NCBI GenBank assembly: GCA_019637155.1
Contig: JAHBWE010000013.1
Location: forward strand, 276,123 to 340,122
Source of the DNA: Labilithrix sp.
Lineage (GTDB): Bacteria > Myxococcota_A > Polyangia > Polyangiales > Polyangiaceae
DNA length: 64,000 bases
Direction: 5' to 3'
Positions within the stretch are counted from its first letter, which is position 1; the number at the start of each line of letters is the position of its first letter. The notes under the pieces were generated by a model. It worked only from the letters and a program-made list of their open reading frames with translations. It searched no databases and was not told the origin of the DNA. Position numbers and translations under genes: made by a program. This document shows positions 1 through 9,000 of the stretch, piece by piece.

Positions 1-1
1 C

Positions 2-619
2 TGGAAGTTCACGATCGAGGGCGAGCGTCCGGCCGACATCGACACGCGCGGCTACGTCGTCATCGCGAACCACGAGTCGCAGGCCGATCCGTTCCTCCTC
101 TCGTGGCTCCCGTTCGACATGCGGTGGGTCGCGAAGGAGGAGCTCTTCAAGCCGCCGGTCGTGGGCTGGGCGATGACGTGGGGCGGCGACATCCCGCTCC
201 GCCGCGGCGAAGGCGACAGCGTCCGCAAGATGCTCGACGAGTGCGCGCGCGCGATCGAGGCGGGCATCTCGGTGATGCTGTTCCCCGAGGGCACCCGCAC
301 GCGCGACGGCAGCCTGCTCCCGTTCAAGGACGGCGCCTTCTCGCTCGCGATCCGCACCGGCGCGCCGATCCTCCCCGTCGCGCTGACGGGCACGCGCGAG
401 ATGCGCCCGGCGAAGACGTACTGGTTCGGCAAGGCGCGCGCGCGCGCGCGGATCCTCGATCCGATCCCGACGACGGGCCTCACGCTCGCCGACGTCCCGA
501 AGCTCCGCGAGCAAGCGCGCGAGGCGATCCGCGCAGCCCTCGGCGACATGCGCGGCGAGCCCGTCAAGCTGGCGGAGCCGCGCCCGAGCCCGCCCGCCGA
601 CGCCCATCCCGCTTCTTGA
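2..619 (+). CDS. PlsC-like 1-acyl-glycerol-3-phosphate acyltransferase, 5' end outside window
   Basis: The reading frame is open from the first bases of the window, so the N-terminus is missing. The visible protein of about 205 residues carries the two hallmark acyltransferase motifs: NHESQAD (the NHx4D catalytic box) near its start and FPEGTR about 70 residues later. Family members transfer an acyl chain from acyl-ACP or acyl-CoA to lysophosphatidic acid at the inner face of the inner membrane. The Pro-rich tail after the last helix is probably disordered. An aminotransferase gene follows 35 bases after the stop. Family assignment is firm; the exact acyl acceptor cannot be read from the sequence. 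Confidence 0.88.
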   Translation, partial: WKFTIEGERPADIDTRGYVVIANHESQADPFLLSWLPFDMRWVAKEELFKPPVVGWAMTWGGDIPLRRGEGDSVRKMLDECARAIEAGISVMLFPEGTRTRDGSLLPFKDGAFSLAIRTGAPILPVALTGTREMRPAKTYWFGKARARARILDPIPTTGLTLADVPKLREQAREAIRAALGDMRGEPVKLAEPRPSPPADAHPAS

Positions 620-654
620 GCATCGGGGCAGCCGGCACTATACCGGTCCTCTAC

Positions 655-1770
655 ATGCCCGTTCCGTTCATCGATCTGAAGCGCCTCGTCTCTCGTGTCC
701 GCGAGGACGTCCTCCCGGCCTTCGCCGAGTGCATCGACAAGTGCGAGCTCGTCGGCGGACCGCGCATCCCGCTCCTCGAGAAGAAGCTCGCGTCGGCGCT
801 CGGCGTGCCGCGCGCGGCGACGTGCGCGAACGGGACCGACGCGCTCGTCATCGGCCTCCAGGCGCTCGGCGTGAAGCGCGGGATGAAGATCGCGCTCCCG
901 AACCTCACGTTCTGGGCGACCTTCGAGGCGATCGTCCAGCTCGGCGCGGTGCCCGTCCTCGTCGACGTCGACGCGGAGGACCTCCAGCTCGACCTCGAGC
1001 AGCTGAAGTCGGCGCACGAGAAGCACCGGATCGACGGCGTCATCCTCGTCCACCTGTTCGGCTGGACGTCGGCGCGGCTCGCCGAGATTCGTGCATTCTG
1101 CAAGGAGCGCGAGCTCATCCTCCTCGAGGACGGCGCGCAGTGCTTCGGCGTCGAGGTCGGCGGCGAGCCGGTGCTCGCGAAGGCGAACCTCGCGACGCTG
1201 TCGTTCTATCCCGCGAAGGTCGTCGGCGGCGCGATGGACGGCGGCGCGATGACGATGCAGACCGAGAAGCTCGAGCAGCACGTGAAGTCGCTCTGCAACC
1301 ACGGCCGCTCGGACCACTACGCGTACGCGCACGTCGGCTGGAACTCGCGCATGGGCGGGATGCAGGCGGCGTTCATCCTCCGCATGCTCGACGAGGTACC
1401 GGGGATCCTCGAGACGCGCCGCGCCGCGGCGGCCTACTACCGCGAGCAGCTCGGCGGCGATCGTCGGATCAAGGTCTACGGCCCGCCGGCGGGCGTGACC
1501 GAGAACGGTTACCTCAACGTCGTCACGGTCGAAGGGAAGAGCGGCGCCGAGCTTTCGGACGCGCTGAAGCAGAAGGGCATCGGCACCGCGCGCACGTACC
1601 CGGAGCCGATGCACGTGCAGCCGCCGATCAAGGCGAGCGGCGCGATCCTCCACGGCGACCTCGCGGTCTCGACCCGCTTCTGCGAGTCGGTCATCAACCT
1701 CCCGCTCTTCGCCTTCATCCGCGACGACGAGCGCGAGGAGTCGGCCGCCGCGCTGCTCTCGGTGATCTGA
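655..1770 (+). CDS. DegT/DnrJ/EryC1/StrS family PLP-dependent sugar aminotransferase
   Basis: The 371-residue protein begins MPVPFIDLKR, a typical start for this family, and has the usual length. The cofactor-binding Lys is at about 188 in SFYPAKVVGG, preceded by the conserved acidic LLEDGAQ at 156-162. Relatives transfer an amino group from glutamate to a keto group on a nucleotide sugar used for surface polysaccharide or glycolipid synthesis. A glycosyltransferase and two large polytopic membrane proteins lie just downstream, which fits envelope-sugar metabolism. ATG at 655 was chosen because it matches the family N-terminus; the same frame is open further upstream but only as an antisense-like shadow of the acyltransferase gene. 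The sugar substrate is unknown. Confidence 0.9.
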   Translation: MPVPFIDLKRLVSRVREDVLPAFAECIDKCELVGGPRIPLLEKKLASALGVPRAATCANGTDALVIGLQALGVKRGMKIALPNLTFWATFEAIVQLGAVPVLVDVDAEDLQLDLEQLKSAHEKHRIDGVILVHLFGWTSARLAEIRAFCKERELILLEDGAQCFGVEVGGEPVLAKANLATLSFYPAKVVGGAMDGGAMTMQTEKLEQHVKSLCNHGRSDHYAYAHVGWNSRMGGMQAAFILRMLDEVPGILETRRAAAAYYREQLGGDRRIKVYGPPAGVTENGYLNVVTVEGKSGAELSDALKQKGIGTARTYPEPMHVQPPIKASGAILHGDLAVSTRFCESVINLPLFAFIRDDEREESAAALLSVI

Positions 1771-1774
1771 AAGT

Positions 1775-2197
1775 TCAGCCGCAGCTCGGCTTCCGCTGCT
1801 CCCACCCGCCGCCGCGCTGGCGGCGGCGGTGTTCGGGGCGGAGCTCGCTTCGTGCGTCCGAGGCGAGGAGAGCGCACGGGTCGAAGTAGTGCGTCGTCGT
1901 CGCGCGGGCGAGGAGCGGCGGCAGGTCGCCGGCGAAGTCGGCGACGTCGGGGCAGCGCCAGTGCCAGAGGGCCCAGCGATCGGGGACCTCGGGGAAGGCG
2001 AGGACCTCCTTCACGCCGCCGTTGCAGTTGGTCGCGACGACGAAGACGGTCCCCGCCGCCGCGAGGACGACGTCGTGGTGGAACTCGCCTTGCGTCCAGT
2101 GGGCGACGACGTCGAAGGTGCCATGGCGCTGGCGCAGGTCGTCGAGGAGCGCGCCGAGCACGAGACTGCGCGCGAGCCGTTCGACGTCTGCTTGCAT
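1775..2197 (-). CDS. hypothetical protein, 140 residues
   Basis: The protein has no family I recognise. It starts MQADVERLARSLVLGALL and contains an alternating hydrophobic core (FHHDVVLAAAGTVFVVATN) that looks like beta strands followed by an aromatic segment (DRWALWHWRCP). There is no signal peptide or membrane helix. The C-terminus is basic and low in complexity. Third-position GC is high, supporting real coding. It converges on the aminotransferase gene with a 4-base gap and is divergent from the glycosyltransferase gene at 2286. Confidence 0.6.
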   Translation of the reverse strand: MQADVERLARSLVLGALLDDLRQRHGTFDVVAHWTQGEFHHDVVLAAAGTVFVVATNCNGGVKEVLAFPEVPDRWALWHWRCPDVADFAGDLPPLLARATTTHYFDPCALLASDARSELRPEHRRRQRGGGWEQRKPSCG

Positions 2198-2285
2198 CCT
2201 TTCAGCCTAGCAAGCGGTCTCCGGCGCGCATGTCACCCGCGCAGGCGACGTCTTCACTCTTCACGTATGCTGGCGGCCGCTCGTC

Positions 2286-3017
2286 ATGGCCTACTCCCTC
2301 GTCCTCCCGTTCCACTCCGATCTGACGTCGATCGGAAAGACGGTCACGCGCGCGCGCGCGGAGGGCGGCGCGCACGGCGTCGAGGAGGTGCTCCTCGCGC
2401 ACAACGGGCGCCCGCTCGACGCGGCGGCGCGGGCGGAGATCGAGACGCTCGTCGCGCCCGCCGCCGACGGCAGGCCCGAGGTCCGCCTCCTCGACACGAC
2501 CGCGACCGGGATCGGCGCCGGCTACAAGGTCGGCATCCGCCACGCGCGGGCGGAGTTCGTGGTCCTCTCCGCCGACGATCTGCCGTTCGGGTGGTCCGAC
2601 CTCGCGGCGTTCGAGCGCGCCGGCTCCCCCGACTTCGCGATCGGCTCGAAGGCGCACCCCGACTCGGAGCGCCCCGGCGAGTCGCGCACGATCTCGCGCC
2701 GCGTCTCGTCGTTCGGCTTCCTCTTCCTCCGCCGCCTGCTCCTCGGCTGGAGCACGCCGGGCGACTCGCAAGGCTCGCTCATCGTCCGCACCGAGGTGGC
2801 GCGGAGCCTGCTCCCCGATCTCCGCTACGACCACTACCTCTCGTCGCTCGAGATCGTGACGCTGCACCTCGAGCGCGGCGGGAGCATCGTCGAGGTGCCG
2901 ATCGCGTTCGAGTACCACCCGCACGCGAGCTCCGTCTCCGTCGTTCGCGACGGCCTCAAGATGGCGCGCGAGCTCGTCGACCTCCGCGGCCGCGTCCGGG
3001 CGGAGCGCCGCGGCTGA
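2286..3017 (+). CDS. family 2 glycosyltransferase, 243 residues
   Basis: The N-terminus MAYSLVLPFHSD is a GT2 first strand, and a DD pair at VVLSADDLPFGW (about residues 90-101) is in the place of the metal-binding DxD motif. The protein is short and lacks C-terminal membrane helices, like the soluble dolichyl-phosphate-sugar-synthase-type enzymes. These move a sugar from a nucleotide donor to a lipid carrier at the cytoplasmic membrane face. The neighbour on the opposite strand is a YfhO-like membrane protein that could use a lipid-linked sugar; that link is inferred from position only. Its stop lies 6 bases from the end of the convergent gene. Confidence 0.78.
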   Translation: MAYSLVLPFHSDLTSIGKTVTRARAEGGAHGVEEVLLAHNGRPLDAAARAEIETLVAPAADGRPEVRLLDTTATGIGAGYKVGIRHARAEFVVLSADDLPFGWSDLAAFERAGSPDFAIGSKAHPDSERPGESRTISRRVSSFGFLFLRRLLLGWSTPGDSQGSLIVRTEVARSLLPDLRYDHYLSSLEIVTLHLERGGSIVEVPIAFEYHPHASSVSVVRDGLKMARELVDLRGRVRAERRG

Positions 3018-3023
3018 CGGAGG

Positions 3024-5420
3024 TCACCAGGAGTTCTTGCGGAGGTCGAGCGGCGGGCTCGTCGCCGGCAGCGGCTTGCCGTCGGGCGCGGGCCAGTGGT
3101 TCCGGATCCCCTCGTCGAGCACGAGGTACACCTGCGTGATCGACACCTTGTGCTTCGCCGCGGCGGCGCGGACCGCGACGCGCTCGTAGTGGCCGCGATC
3201 GTCTTCGCGCGACCACTGGTGCCCGTTCCACGTGTTCGCCGCGATCGCGCGCTGGCGCTCGGCGATCTCCGCCGTCGCGAGCTCCGTGAAGATCTCGCGC
3301 CGCGTGCGCTCCGGCATCCGGAAGCGATAGTCGTCGACCTCCTCGCTCGGGATCGGCGTCGGCGGACGCGCGCTCACCATCGGCTTTACCTCGCGCACGA
3401 CGCGGCGCCACAAGAAGAGCACCACGAGCACGGTGACGAGCCCGCGGATGACCCAGCCCGCCTTCGTGCTCGGCAGCCGCCGGAAGTCGAGGAGCGCGAG
3501 CCACCCGACCGCCTTCTTCGTGGTCGGGCTCATGTCGGGAGGCGGCTCTTCGGGAGGCCCCTCCTCGTCGCGCTCGACCGGCCAGAGCGGAAGCGTCTCG
3601 AACCGGACCCGCTCGCGCTTCGCCGCTCGGACCACGTGCCGGCCGCCGTACCAGAGGAGGGCGAGGAGCGTGACGAGGGAGAGGAGCGCCGAGAGGTAGA
3701 CGACCCAGCTCGTGTAGTTCAGGCGCAGCGTGTGCTTGCCGGCGGGGACGTCGACGGCGAGGAGGAGCTCTTCGCTCCGCACCGTGCCGACGTTCGAGCG
3801 CCACTCCGGCGCCCAGTTCTGGTTGACGAGGATCGTGGTCGCGGCCTTCGCGTCGACGTCGAGGACGATCGCGTTCGGCGACCACGAGATCCGCTTCACG
3901 GTCGCGACGTTCGGATCGGCGGGGTACTCCTCTTGCGGGAGATCGCCGCGGAGGCGCGTCGACTCGGGCACCGGGATGCCGGCGACGCAGTTGATGCTCC
4001 CCATGTTGACGTGCGGGAAGATGTGCGAGTCGCGGCGGTTGCCGCGCGACTGCTTGAACTCCTGCTCGAAGTTGCGCGGCGCCTCTTCGACGTACAGCTG
4101 CATCGACGGCGCGCGCTGCGGCGCGGCGAGCTCCTCGATCAGCGGGGAGGTGATGCGCCACGAGAAGATCGCGCCGACGAGGACGGCGGCCCAGAGCATC
4201 TCCACCGGCACCTTCGGCGGGATCCACGTGTCGAGCTTCTCGATGTCGCGCTTCGTCACGCGCGCGACGAGGGCGCGCAGCGGGAGCCGCCGGAGCCAGC
4301 GATGGCCGGCCGCGATCGCGCGCGCGAACGCGTCCTCCAGCGTCGAGAGGCCTCGGCTCGCTCCGAGCGAGATGAAGAAGAGGACCATCACGTGGAAGCG
4401 GTCCGGGTAGCGCAGCGCCGAGAGCATCGGCAGCTTCTTCATCAGGTTGAACGGCGCCCACGGTCCGGTGTTGCCGAGCGACAAAAGGAGGAAGAGGAGC
4501 GCGCCGCCGAGCGCGATGCCGCCCCCGAGGTCGGCCGCGACGACGGCGACGATCCCGAGGAAGAACAGCATGCCGTACCGGATCAAGAACGGCGTGATCA
4601 TCTCGACGATGGTGTGCGTCTCCGTCGGCGTGAACACGCGCGGGAACTGACGCATGTACAGCGTCGTCGGGATCAGCTTGCACGCCGCGAGCAAGAAGGC
4701 GACGCCTCCGATCGTGAGCGCGGAGAGGAGCGGCCCTTTGAACGGCGCCGGTGCTCCAGTGAAGAACCGATGCGCGCATAGGCAGACGAACAGGTACCCG
4801 AAGGCGACGGCGGTGTACGGCGCGGGGTAGGTGCCGGGCGCGAGGACGAGCCACGCGAGGAAGAAGCCGCCCCAGAGTCGCCACCCGACCGAGGTGACGC
4901 CGTTGAGGAGCGCGAGGAGCACCCACGACGCGAGCCCGAAGCTCATGAAGTGGACCCAGCCGTCGTGGATGAAGGACACGAAGCGGTCGCACGTCATGAA
5001 CGCGACTGCGCCGAGCGCGGAGGCGATCGGGGTCGAGTCGAAGCGGCGGCAGAGGCGGTACATCCCCTCGAAGCCGGCGACCATGAAGAGGATGATCGCG
5101 AGCCGCCGCCCGTGCTCCGATCCGAAGATCAAACGGAGCAGGAAGTCGGGGCTGTAGAACGAGTCCTCCGGCTCGGCGATGCCGGTGCATCCACCGCACC
5201 AGTACGGGTTCCACGCCGGGAGCTGCCCGTACTTCAGGAGCGTGATCCGGTCCGCCTCGTCGAACGCGTAGAGCGTGTGATCGTCGAACCAGTTGGCGAG
5301 CTTGTGCGGGTTCTGGAGGACGCCCGGATAGGTCGTGACGACGAGGTAGAACCACGCGACGAGGCGCAGCACCAGGAGCTCGACGAGCCCGTCGATCCAT
5401 CGCCGCGTCTTGGCGATCAC
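3024..5420 (-). CDS. YfhO-like large polytopic membrane protein (GT-C-type fold suspected), 798 residues
   Basis: The start is GTG at 5420. Residues 1 to about 380 contain many hydrophobic helices, with an early extracytoplasmic loop carrying acidic residues and LPAWNPYWCGG, resembling the LPLWNPY box of bacterial YfhO membrane proteins. A soluble beta-rich segment follows (about 420-560), then one or two helices and a charged cytoplasmic stretch ending in another single helix. YfhO-family proteins are thought to take part in glycosylation of lipids or teichoic acids with lipid-linked sugars. The gene sits directly downstream of a second, shorter member of the same type (5458-7227), suggesting a duplicated pair transcribed together. 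The precise reaction is not known. Confidence 0.75.
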   Translation of the reverse strand: MIAKTRRWIDGLVELLVLRLVAWFYLVVTTYPGVLQNPHKLANWFDDHTLYAFDEADRITLLKYGQLPAWNPYWCGGCTGIAEPEDSFYSPDFLLRLIFGSEHGRRLAIILFMVAGFEGMYRLCRRFDSTPIASALGAVAFMTCDRFVSFIHDGWVHFMSFGLASWVLLALLNGVTSVGWRLWGGFFLAWLVLAPGTYPAPYTAVAFGYLFVCLCAHRFFTGAPAPFKGPLLSALTIGGVAFLLAACKLIPTTLYMRQFPRVFTPTETHTIVEMITPFLIRYGMLFFLGIVAVVAADLGGGIALGGALLFLLLSLGNTGPWAPFNLMKKLPMLSALRYPDRFHVMVLFFISLGASRGLSTLEDAFARAIAAGHRWLRRLPLRALVARVTKRDIEKLDTWIPPKVPVEMLWAAVLVGAIFSWRITSPLIEELAAPQRAPSMQLYVEEAPRNFEQEFKQSRGNRRDSHIFPHVNMGSINCVAGIPVPESTRLRGDLPQEEYPADPNVATVKRISWSPNAIVLDVDAKAATTILVNQNWAPEWRSNVGTVRSEELLLAVDVPAGKHTLRLNYTSWVVYLSALLSLVTLLALLWYGGRHVVRAAKRERVRFETLPLWPVERDEEGPPEEPPPDMSPTTKKAVGWLALLDFRRLPSTKAGWVIRGLVTVLVVLFLWRRVVREVKPMVSARPPTPIPSEEVDDYRFRMPERTRREIFTELATAEIAERQRAIAANTWNGHQWSREDDRGHYERVAVRAAAAKHKVSITQVYLVLDEGIRNHWPAPDGKPLPATSPPLDLRKNSW

Positions 5421-5457
5421 ACACGCGTTCTAGTACAGCTCGCGACGAGCGAGCAAC

Positions 5458-7227
5458 TCAGACCTTGGCGGGCGGTTTTCGGACGAGGTCGGCGAGGTCG
5501 CGCCGCAAGAGGAAGGCGAGCGAGAGCGCGATCCCGACGACGGAGAGCCAGATGCCGGCGGTGAACCTCCGGGGCCAGTACTTCATCTTCACGTGGTGAT
5601 GTCCGGGCGGCAGGTCGAGCGCGAGGAGGTTGTCGTTCGTCGAGACGACCTGTCCGACGTCGGTGCGCCAGCCGAGGTCGAAGCCGCTGTTGAGGAGCAC
5701 GCGGCTCGGCCGGCTCACCTCGACGTCGAGCGTGAACGTGTTGTGCGTTCGGTGCACGGCCTCGACGACGGCGCCGCCGTCCTTCGCGCGCGCCTGCGGG
5801 ACGTCGCCGGACCACACCGGGGCCGACGCGTTGTAGGCCCACGTCAGGCGGCAGCCGAGCCACGCGTGGTTCTGGCGCGGCTGGTTCGCGTAGTCCGGGC
5901 TCAAGTCGGGGCCGCCGTAGTGGAAGCGGGGCGACGGCACGACCGCGACCGGCGCGGCGTCGAGGAAACGAAACTCGAGGATCTGCGTGAAGAGCCCCGC
6001 GCTGTCGCCCGCCGCGAAGACGCCCATGCCGAAGAGCGCGACGCGCGCCGCGCGGGCGTACGACGGCTTGCCGAGGCGAGAGATCGCGCGCGGAAAGCGG
6101 TCGACCGCGTAGGCCATGAACGCGGCGATCGGCAGCGCGAGGAGGAGGCGGAAGCGCGCCGGTACGCGCATCGACTTGAACGGCGGCACGTGCGCGTGGA
6201 GGACCGTCCACGGCGCCCACGTCGCGAAGTGCCCGAGCATCAGGACCACGAGCGCGACCATGACCACGGTGAGCGACCACGCCTCGCCCGCCGCGCACGC
6301 GAAGCCGATCGCGAAGACGGCGAGGCCGATCCAGCCGATGTACGCCTGGTACTCGCCGAACACGTACTGCTGCCCCTCGACGCGCGCGCGCCAGCTCGGG
6401 GTGCGGAGCAGGTACATGTCGCCCCACGTCTTCGCGCGCGCGAGGTGATCCCAGTCGTCCTCCATCACGCGGTCGTGCGCCGCGAACTGCTGCTGGAGCG
6501 GGAGGAGCCGGCTCGCGGCCACGGTGAACGCGACGAGCCCCACCGCGCCCGCCGCGCCGGCGATGCGGAGCGCGCGCGGCACGCTCGTGAGGCGCGTCAG
6601 CGTCTCGACGCCGAGGAACACGACCGTGAGCGGCAACGGGTAGGTCGCGCCGTCGTAGACCATGAGCGCGAGCAGGAGCCCGGTGCCCACCGCCCAGTCC
6701 CACGACGTCTCCGCCTTGCGCCACGCGAAGAGGATGAGCGGCGCGTGGTAGAAGGAGAAGAACGCCATGTGCTCGCCGGCGTACTGGTTGTGCACGGCGC
6801 CGAACGACCACGCCGTCGCGGCGACGAACGTGGCCGCGCGCGAGAGCTTGAAGTCGTCGCGGCAGAGCAGCCACATGCCGACGAAGCCGGTGACGACGTG
6901 GGCGACGGACCACACGATGACGGTGACGCCCGCGCTGAACGGCAGCGTGAGCAGGAAGATCGGCGACCCCGTGATGTTCTCGGGGTGGTCCCAGAGCGGC
7001 TGCCCGTGGCAGTCGAAGGGGTTCCACAGCGGCGCCTCGCGGTAGAGGCGCACCGACGACTTGGCGGCCTCGATCATGAAGAGGAACGCGTGCCCGTCCT
7101 CGATCGGCGTCTTCGGGTAGTTCTTGAACATCGGCCACCACACCACGAGCGTGATGAAGAGGCCGAGGAGCGTGACGGCCACGAGCCGGAGCCACGTGGG
7201 CTGGAGGCGCTGTTCGGAGGGACGCAT
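5458..7227 (-). CDS. YfhO-like polytopic membrane protein, 589 residues
   Basis: Hydrophobic helices fill residues 15 to about 420, with an extracytoplasmic loop holding APLWNPFDCHGQPLW, the same type of WNP motif as in the downstream neighbour. The last 150 residues form a soluble beta domain closed by one terminal helix, again like the neighbour but without its extra C-terminal cytoplasmic part. ATG at 7227 was preferred over an in-frame GTG at 7266 because the extra 13 residues are Pro/Ser-rich and not hydrophobic. The stop is 37 bases from the next gene, so the two are probably one transcript. Function is likely sugar transfer to a lipid or protein outside the membrane, inferred from family. 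Confidence 0.75.
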   Translation of the reverse strand: MRPSEQRLQPTWLRLVAVTLLGLFITLVVWWPMFKNYPKTPIEDGHAFLFMIEAAKSSVRLYREAPLWNPFDCHGQPLWDHPENITGSPIFLLTLPFSAGVTVIVWSVAHVVTGFVGMWLLCRDDFKLSRAATFVAATAWSFGAVHNQYAGEHMAFFSFYHAPLILFAWRKAETSWDWAVGTGLLLALMVYDGATYPLPLTVVFLGVETLTRLTSVPRALRIAGAAGAVGLVAFTVAASRLLPLQQQFAAHDRVMEDDWDHLARAKTWGDMYLLRTPSWRARVEGQQYVFGEYQAYIGWIGLAVFAIGFACAAGEAWSLTVVMVALVVLMLGHFATWAPWTVLHAHVPPFKSMRVPARFRLLLALPIAAFMAYAVDRFPRAISRLGKPSYARAARVALFGMGVFAAGDSAGLFTQILEFRFLDAAPVAVVPSPRFHYGGPDLSPDYANQPRQNHAWLGCRLTWAYNASAPVWSGDVPQARAKDGGAVVEAVHRTHNTFTLDVEVSRPSRVLLNSGFDLGWRTDVGQVVSTNDNLLALDLPPGHHHVKMKYWPRRFTAGIWLSVVGIALSLAFLLRRDLADLVRKPPAKV

Positions 7228-7330
7228 CGTTCCGCTCGAGGGGCGCGCGCCCGGGGACGAGCGCACTGTGAATCGCTGCCGTGTTTACCCGCTTTGTTCC
7301 ACGCCGGCCAGCACCTAGAGTCGCGCGTCG

Positions 7331-8191
7331 ATGACGCCGCGCGCGCGATCGCATCCGTGGCTGATGCTCGGGCCGTCGCTCGCGGTGTGGCTCGTGTTCG
7401 TGTTCGTGCCGCTCGGGCTCGCGGGCTACCAGAGCCTGTTCGCGTGGGACATGCTCACGCCGCCGGTCTGGGTCGGCGGCGACAACTACGCGGCGCTGCT
7501 CGAGGGCGGCGAGCTGTGGCGCATCCTCGGGCGGTCGCTGTTCTTCAGCGTGCTCGTCGTCACGGGCTCGATGTCGCTCGGCCTCGCGCTCGCGCTCCTC
7601 CTCGATCGCCCCGGCGGCTTCTATGCCTTCGTGCGCGGGTCGATCTTCAGCGCCTACGTCGTGTCGTGGGTCGCGGTCGCGCTGCTCTGGGTGCTCTTGC
7701 TCGATCCCGATCGCGGCGTCCTTGGGGCGCTCGTGCGGCTCTTCCACCTCCGCATCAAGTTCCTCGCCGATCCCGACGCCGCGCTGCCGACCCTCGCGGG
7801 GGTGACGATCTGGAAGATCACCGGCTACGCGATGATCGTGTTCCTCGCGGGGCTGCGCGCGGTGCCGCGGTCGCTCCACGAAGCGGCGGCGCTCGACGGC
7901 GCGAACGCGCTCCAGCGCTTCCGCTGGGTGACGTGGCCGCTCCTCCGTCCCACCGCCGCGTTCGTCGCGACGACGAGCCTGATCGTGAGCTTCCAGGCGT
8001 TCGACGTCGTCCGGATCATGACCGGCGGCGGCCCCGCGCGCGCGACGACGCTCTTCGTGTACGCGGTCTACGAGCAGATCTTCATGAACCTGAGCGTGGG
8101 GAAGGCGAGCGCGCTCGCGATCGTGTACTTCGGCGTGCTCTGTTTGCTCGCGACGCTGCAGCTCCGCGCGTGGAGGTCGCGGTCGGCATGA
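7331..8191 (+). CDS. ABC sugar transporter permease, MalF/UgpA type
   Basis: The 286-residue protein has six membrane helices and the cytoplasmic EAA loop (HEAAALDGANALQ, then PLLRP) at about residues 185-210 that docks on the ATPase. It belongs to the CUT1 carbohydrate uptake group. Its TGA overlaps the ATG of the second permease by four bases (ATGA), so the two are translationally coupled. No ATPase or solute-binding protein gene is next to it. The subunits would have to be encoded elsewhere, as happens with shared MsmK/MalK-type ATPases. The substrate cannot be predicted. Confidence 0.88.
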   Translation: MTPRARSHPWLMLGPSLAVWLVFVFVPLGLAGYQSLFAWDMLTPPVWVGGDNYAALLEGGELWRILGRSLFFSVLVVTGSMSLGLALALLLDRPGGFYAFVRGSIFSAYVVSWVAVALLWVLLLDPDRGVLGALVRLFHLRIKFLADPDAALPTLAGVTIWKITGYAMIVFLAGLRAVPRSLHEAAALDGANALQRFRWVTWPLLRPTAAFVATTSLIVSFQAFDVVRIMTGGGPARATTLFVYAVYEQIFMNLSVGKASALAIVYFGVLCLLATLQLRAWRSRSA

Positions 8192-8997
8192 AGCGCTCCG
8201 TGAGCTGGGCCGGCGTGCTCGCGCTCGTCGCGGCGGCGGCGTGGGTGCTGCCGTACGCGTGGATGGTCGTGACGTCGCTGAAGCCGCTCGAGGAGATCGC
8301 GGAGGACCCGACCGCGCCTTTCCCGAAGCGTCCGCAGCTCGACGCCTACCGCGAGGTGTTCGCGCAGGTGTCGGTCGGCCGCCACCTCGCGGTCTCGCTC
8401 GCGGTCGCGATCGCGATCGGGCTCCTCCAGATCGCGCTCGCGCTCCCGGCCGGCTACGCGCTCGCGAAGCTGCGGTTCGTCGGGAAGAAGGCGGCCTTCG
8501 GCGTCGTGGTGGCGTGCCTGCTCGTGCCGCCGCAGGTCACGTTCGTGTCGGTGTTCTTGATGTTCGCGCAGGTGTCGCTCACGAACACGTTCACCGCGCT
8601 CGTGGTGCCGTTCGCGGCGAGCGCGCTCGGCACCTTCCTCGTGCGGCAGGCGCTGCTCTCGGTGCCGGACGAGATCATCGAGGCGGCGCGGCTCGACGGC
8701 GCGTCGGAGCTCACGATCATCTACCGGATCCTGGCCCCGCTCCTCCGCCCCACGCTCGTCTCGATCTTCCTCGTGAGCTTCGTCTACCACTACTCGGACT
8801 ACTTCTGGCCGCTCGTGATGACGACGGACGACACGGTCCGGACCCTCCCGCTCGGCGTCGCGCTCTTGAAGGAGCCCGGCAGCGGCGTGCGCTGGCACGT
8901 CGTGATGGCGGGCAACGTGCTCCTGTCCCTCCCAGTGCTGGCCCTCTTCGCGCTGGCACAAAAGCACCTCATCCGCGGCGTCGCCGCACGCGCGTGA
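8188..8997 (+). CDS. ABC sugar transporter permease, MalG/UgpE type
   Basis: The 269-residue protein pairs with the preceding permease. It shows the MalG-like N-terminus (PYAWMVVTSLKP), six helices, and the EAA loop EAARLDGASELTIIYRI followed by PLLRP near residues 170-195. ATG at 8188 lies in the four-base overlap with the upstream stop, which decides the start. It ends in a double stop (TGATAG). Immediately beyond the stop, on the other strand, is a decayed toxin gene. No other transporter subunit is present locally. Confidence 0.88.
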   Translation: MKRSVSWAGVLALVAAAAWVLPYAWMVVTSLKPLEEIAEDPTAPFPKRPQLDAYREVFAQVSVGRHLAVSLAVAIAIGLLQIALALPAGYALAKLRFVGKKAAFGVVVACLLVPPQVTFVSVFLMFAQVSLTNTFTALVVPFAASALGTFLVRQALLSVPDEIIEAARLDGASELTIIYRILAPLLRPTLVSIFLVSFVYHYSDYFWPLVMTTDDTVRTLPLGVALLKEPGSGVRWHVVMAGNVLLSLPVLALFALAQKHLIRGVAARA

Positions 8998-9000
8998 TAG

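Noticed and set aside
3226..3240. parS-like CCACGTG core near GTTCCACGTGTTC, and similar half-sites at 33.2 and 37.9 kb
   Set aside because: Each matches only one half of a ParB site consensus and lies in coding DNA or alone; not enough to call a centromere.
5593..8997. Very long plus-strand frame covering the YfhO-like gene antisense and running into the second permease
   Set aside because: Only the part from 8188 has a family match; the rest is the Arg/Glu-rich antisense shadow typical of GC-saturated genes.
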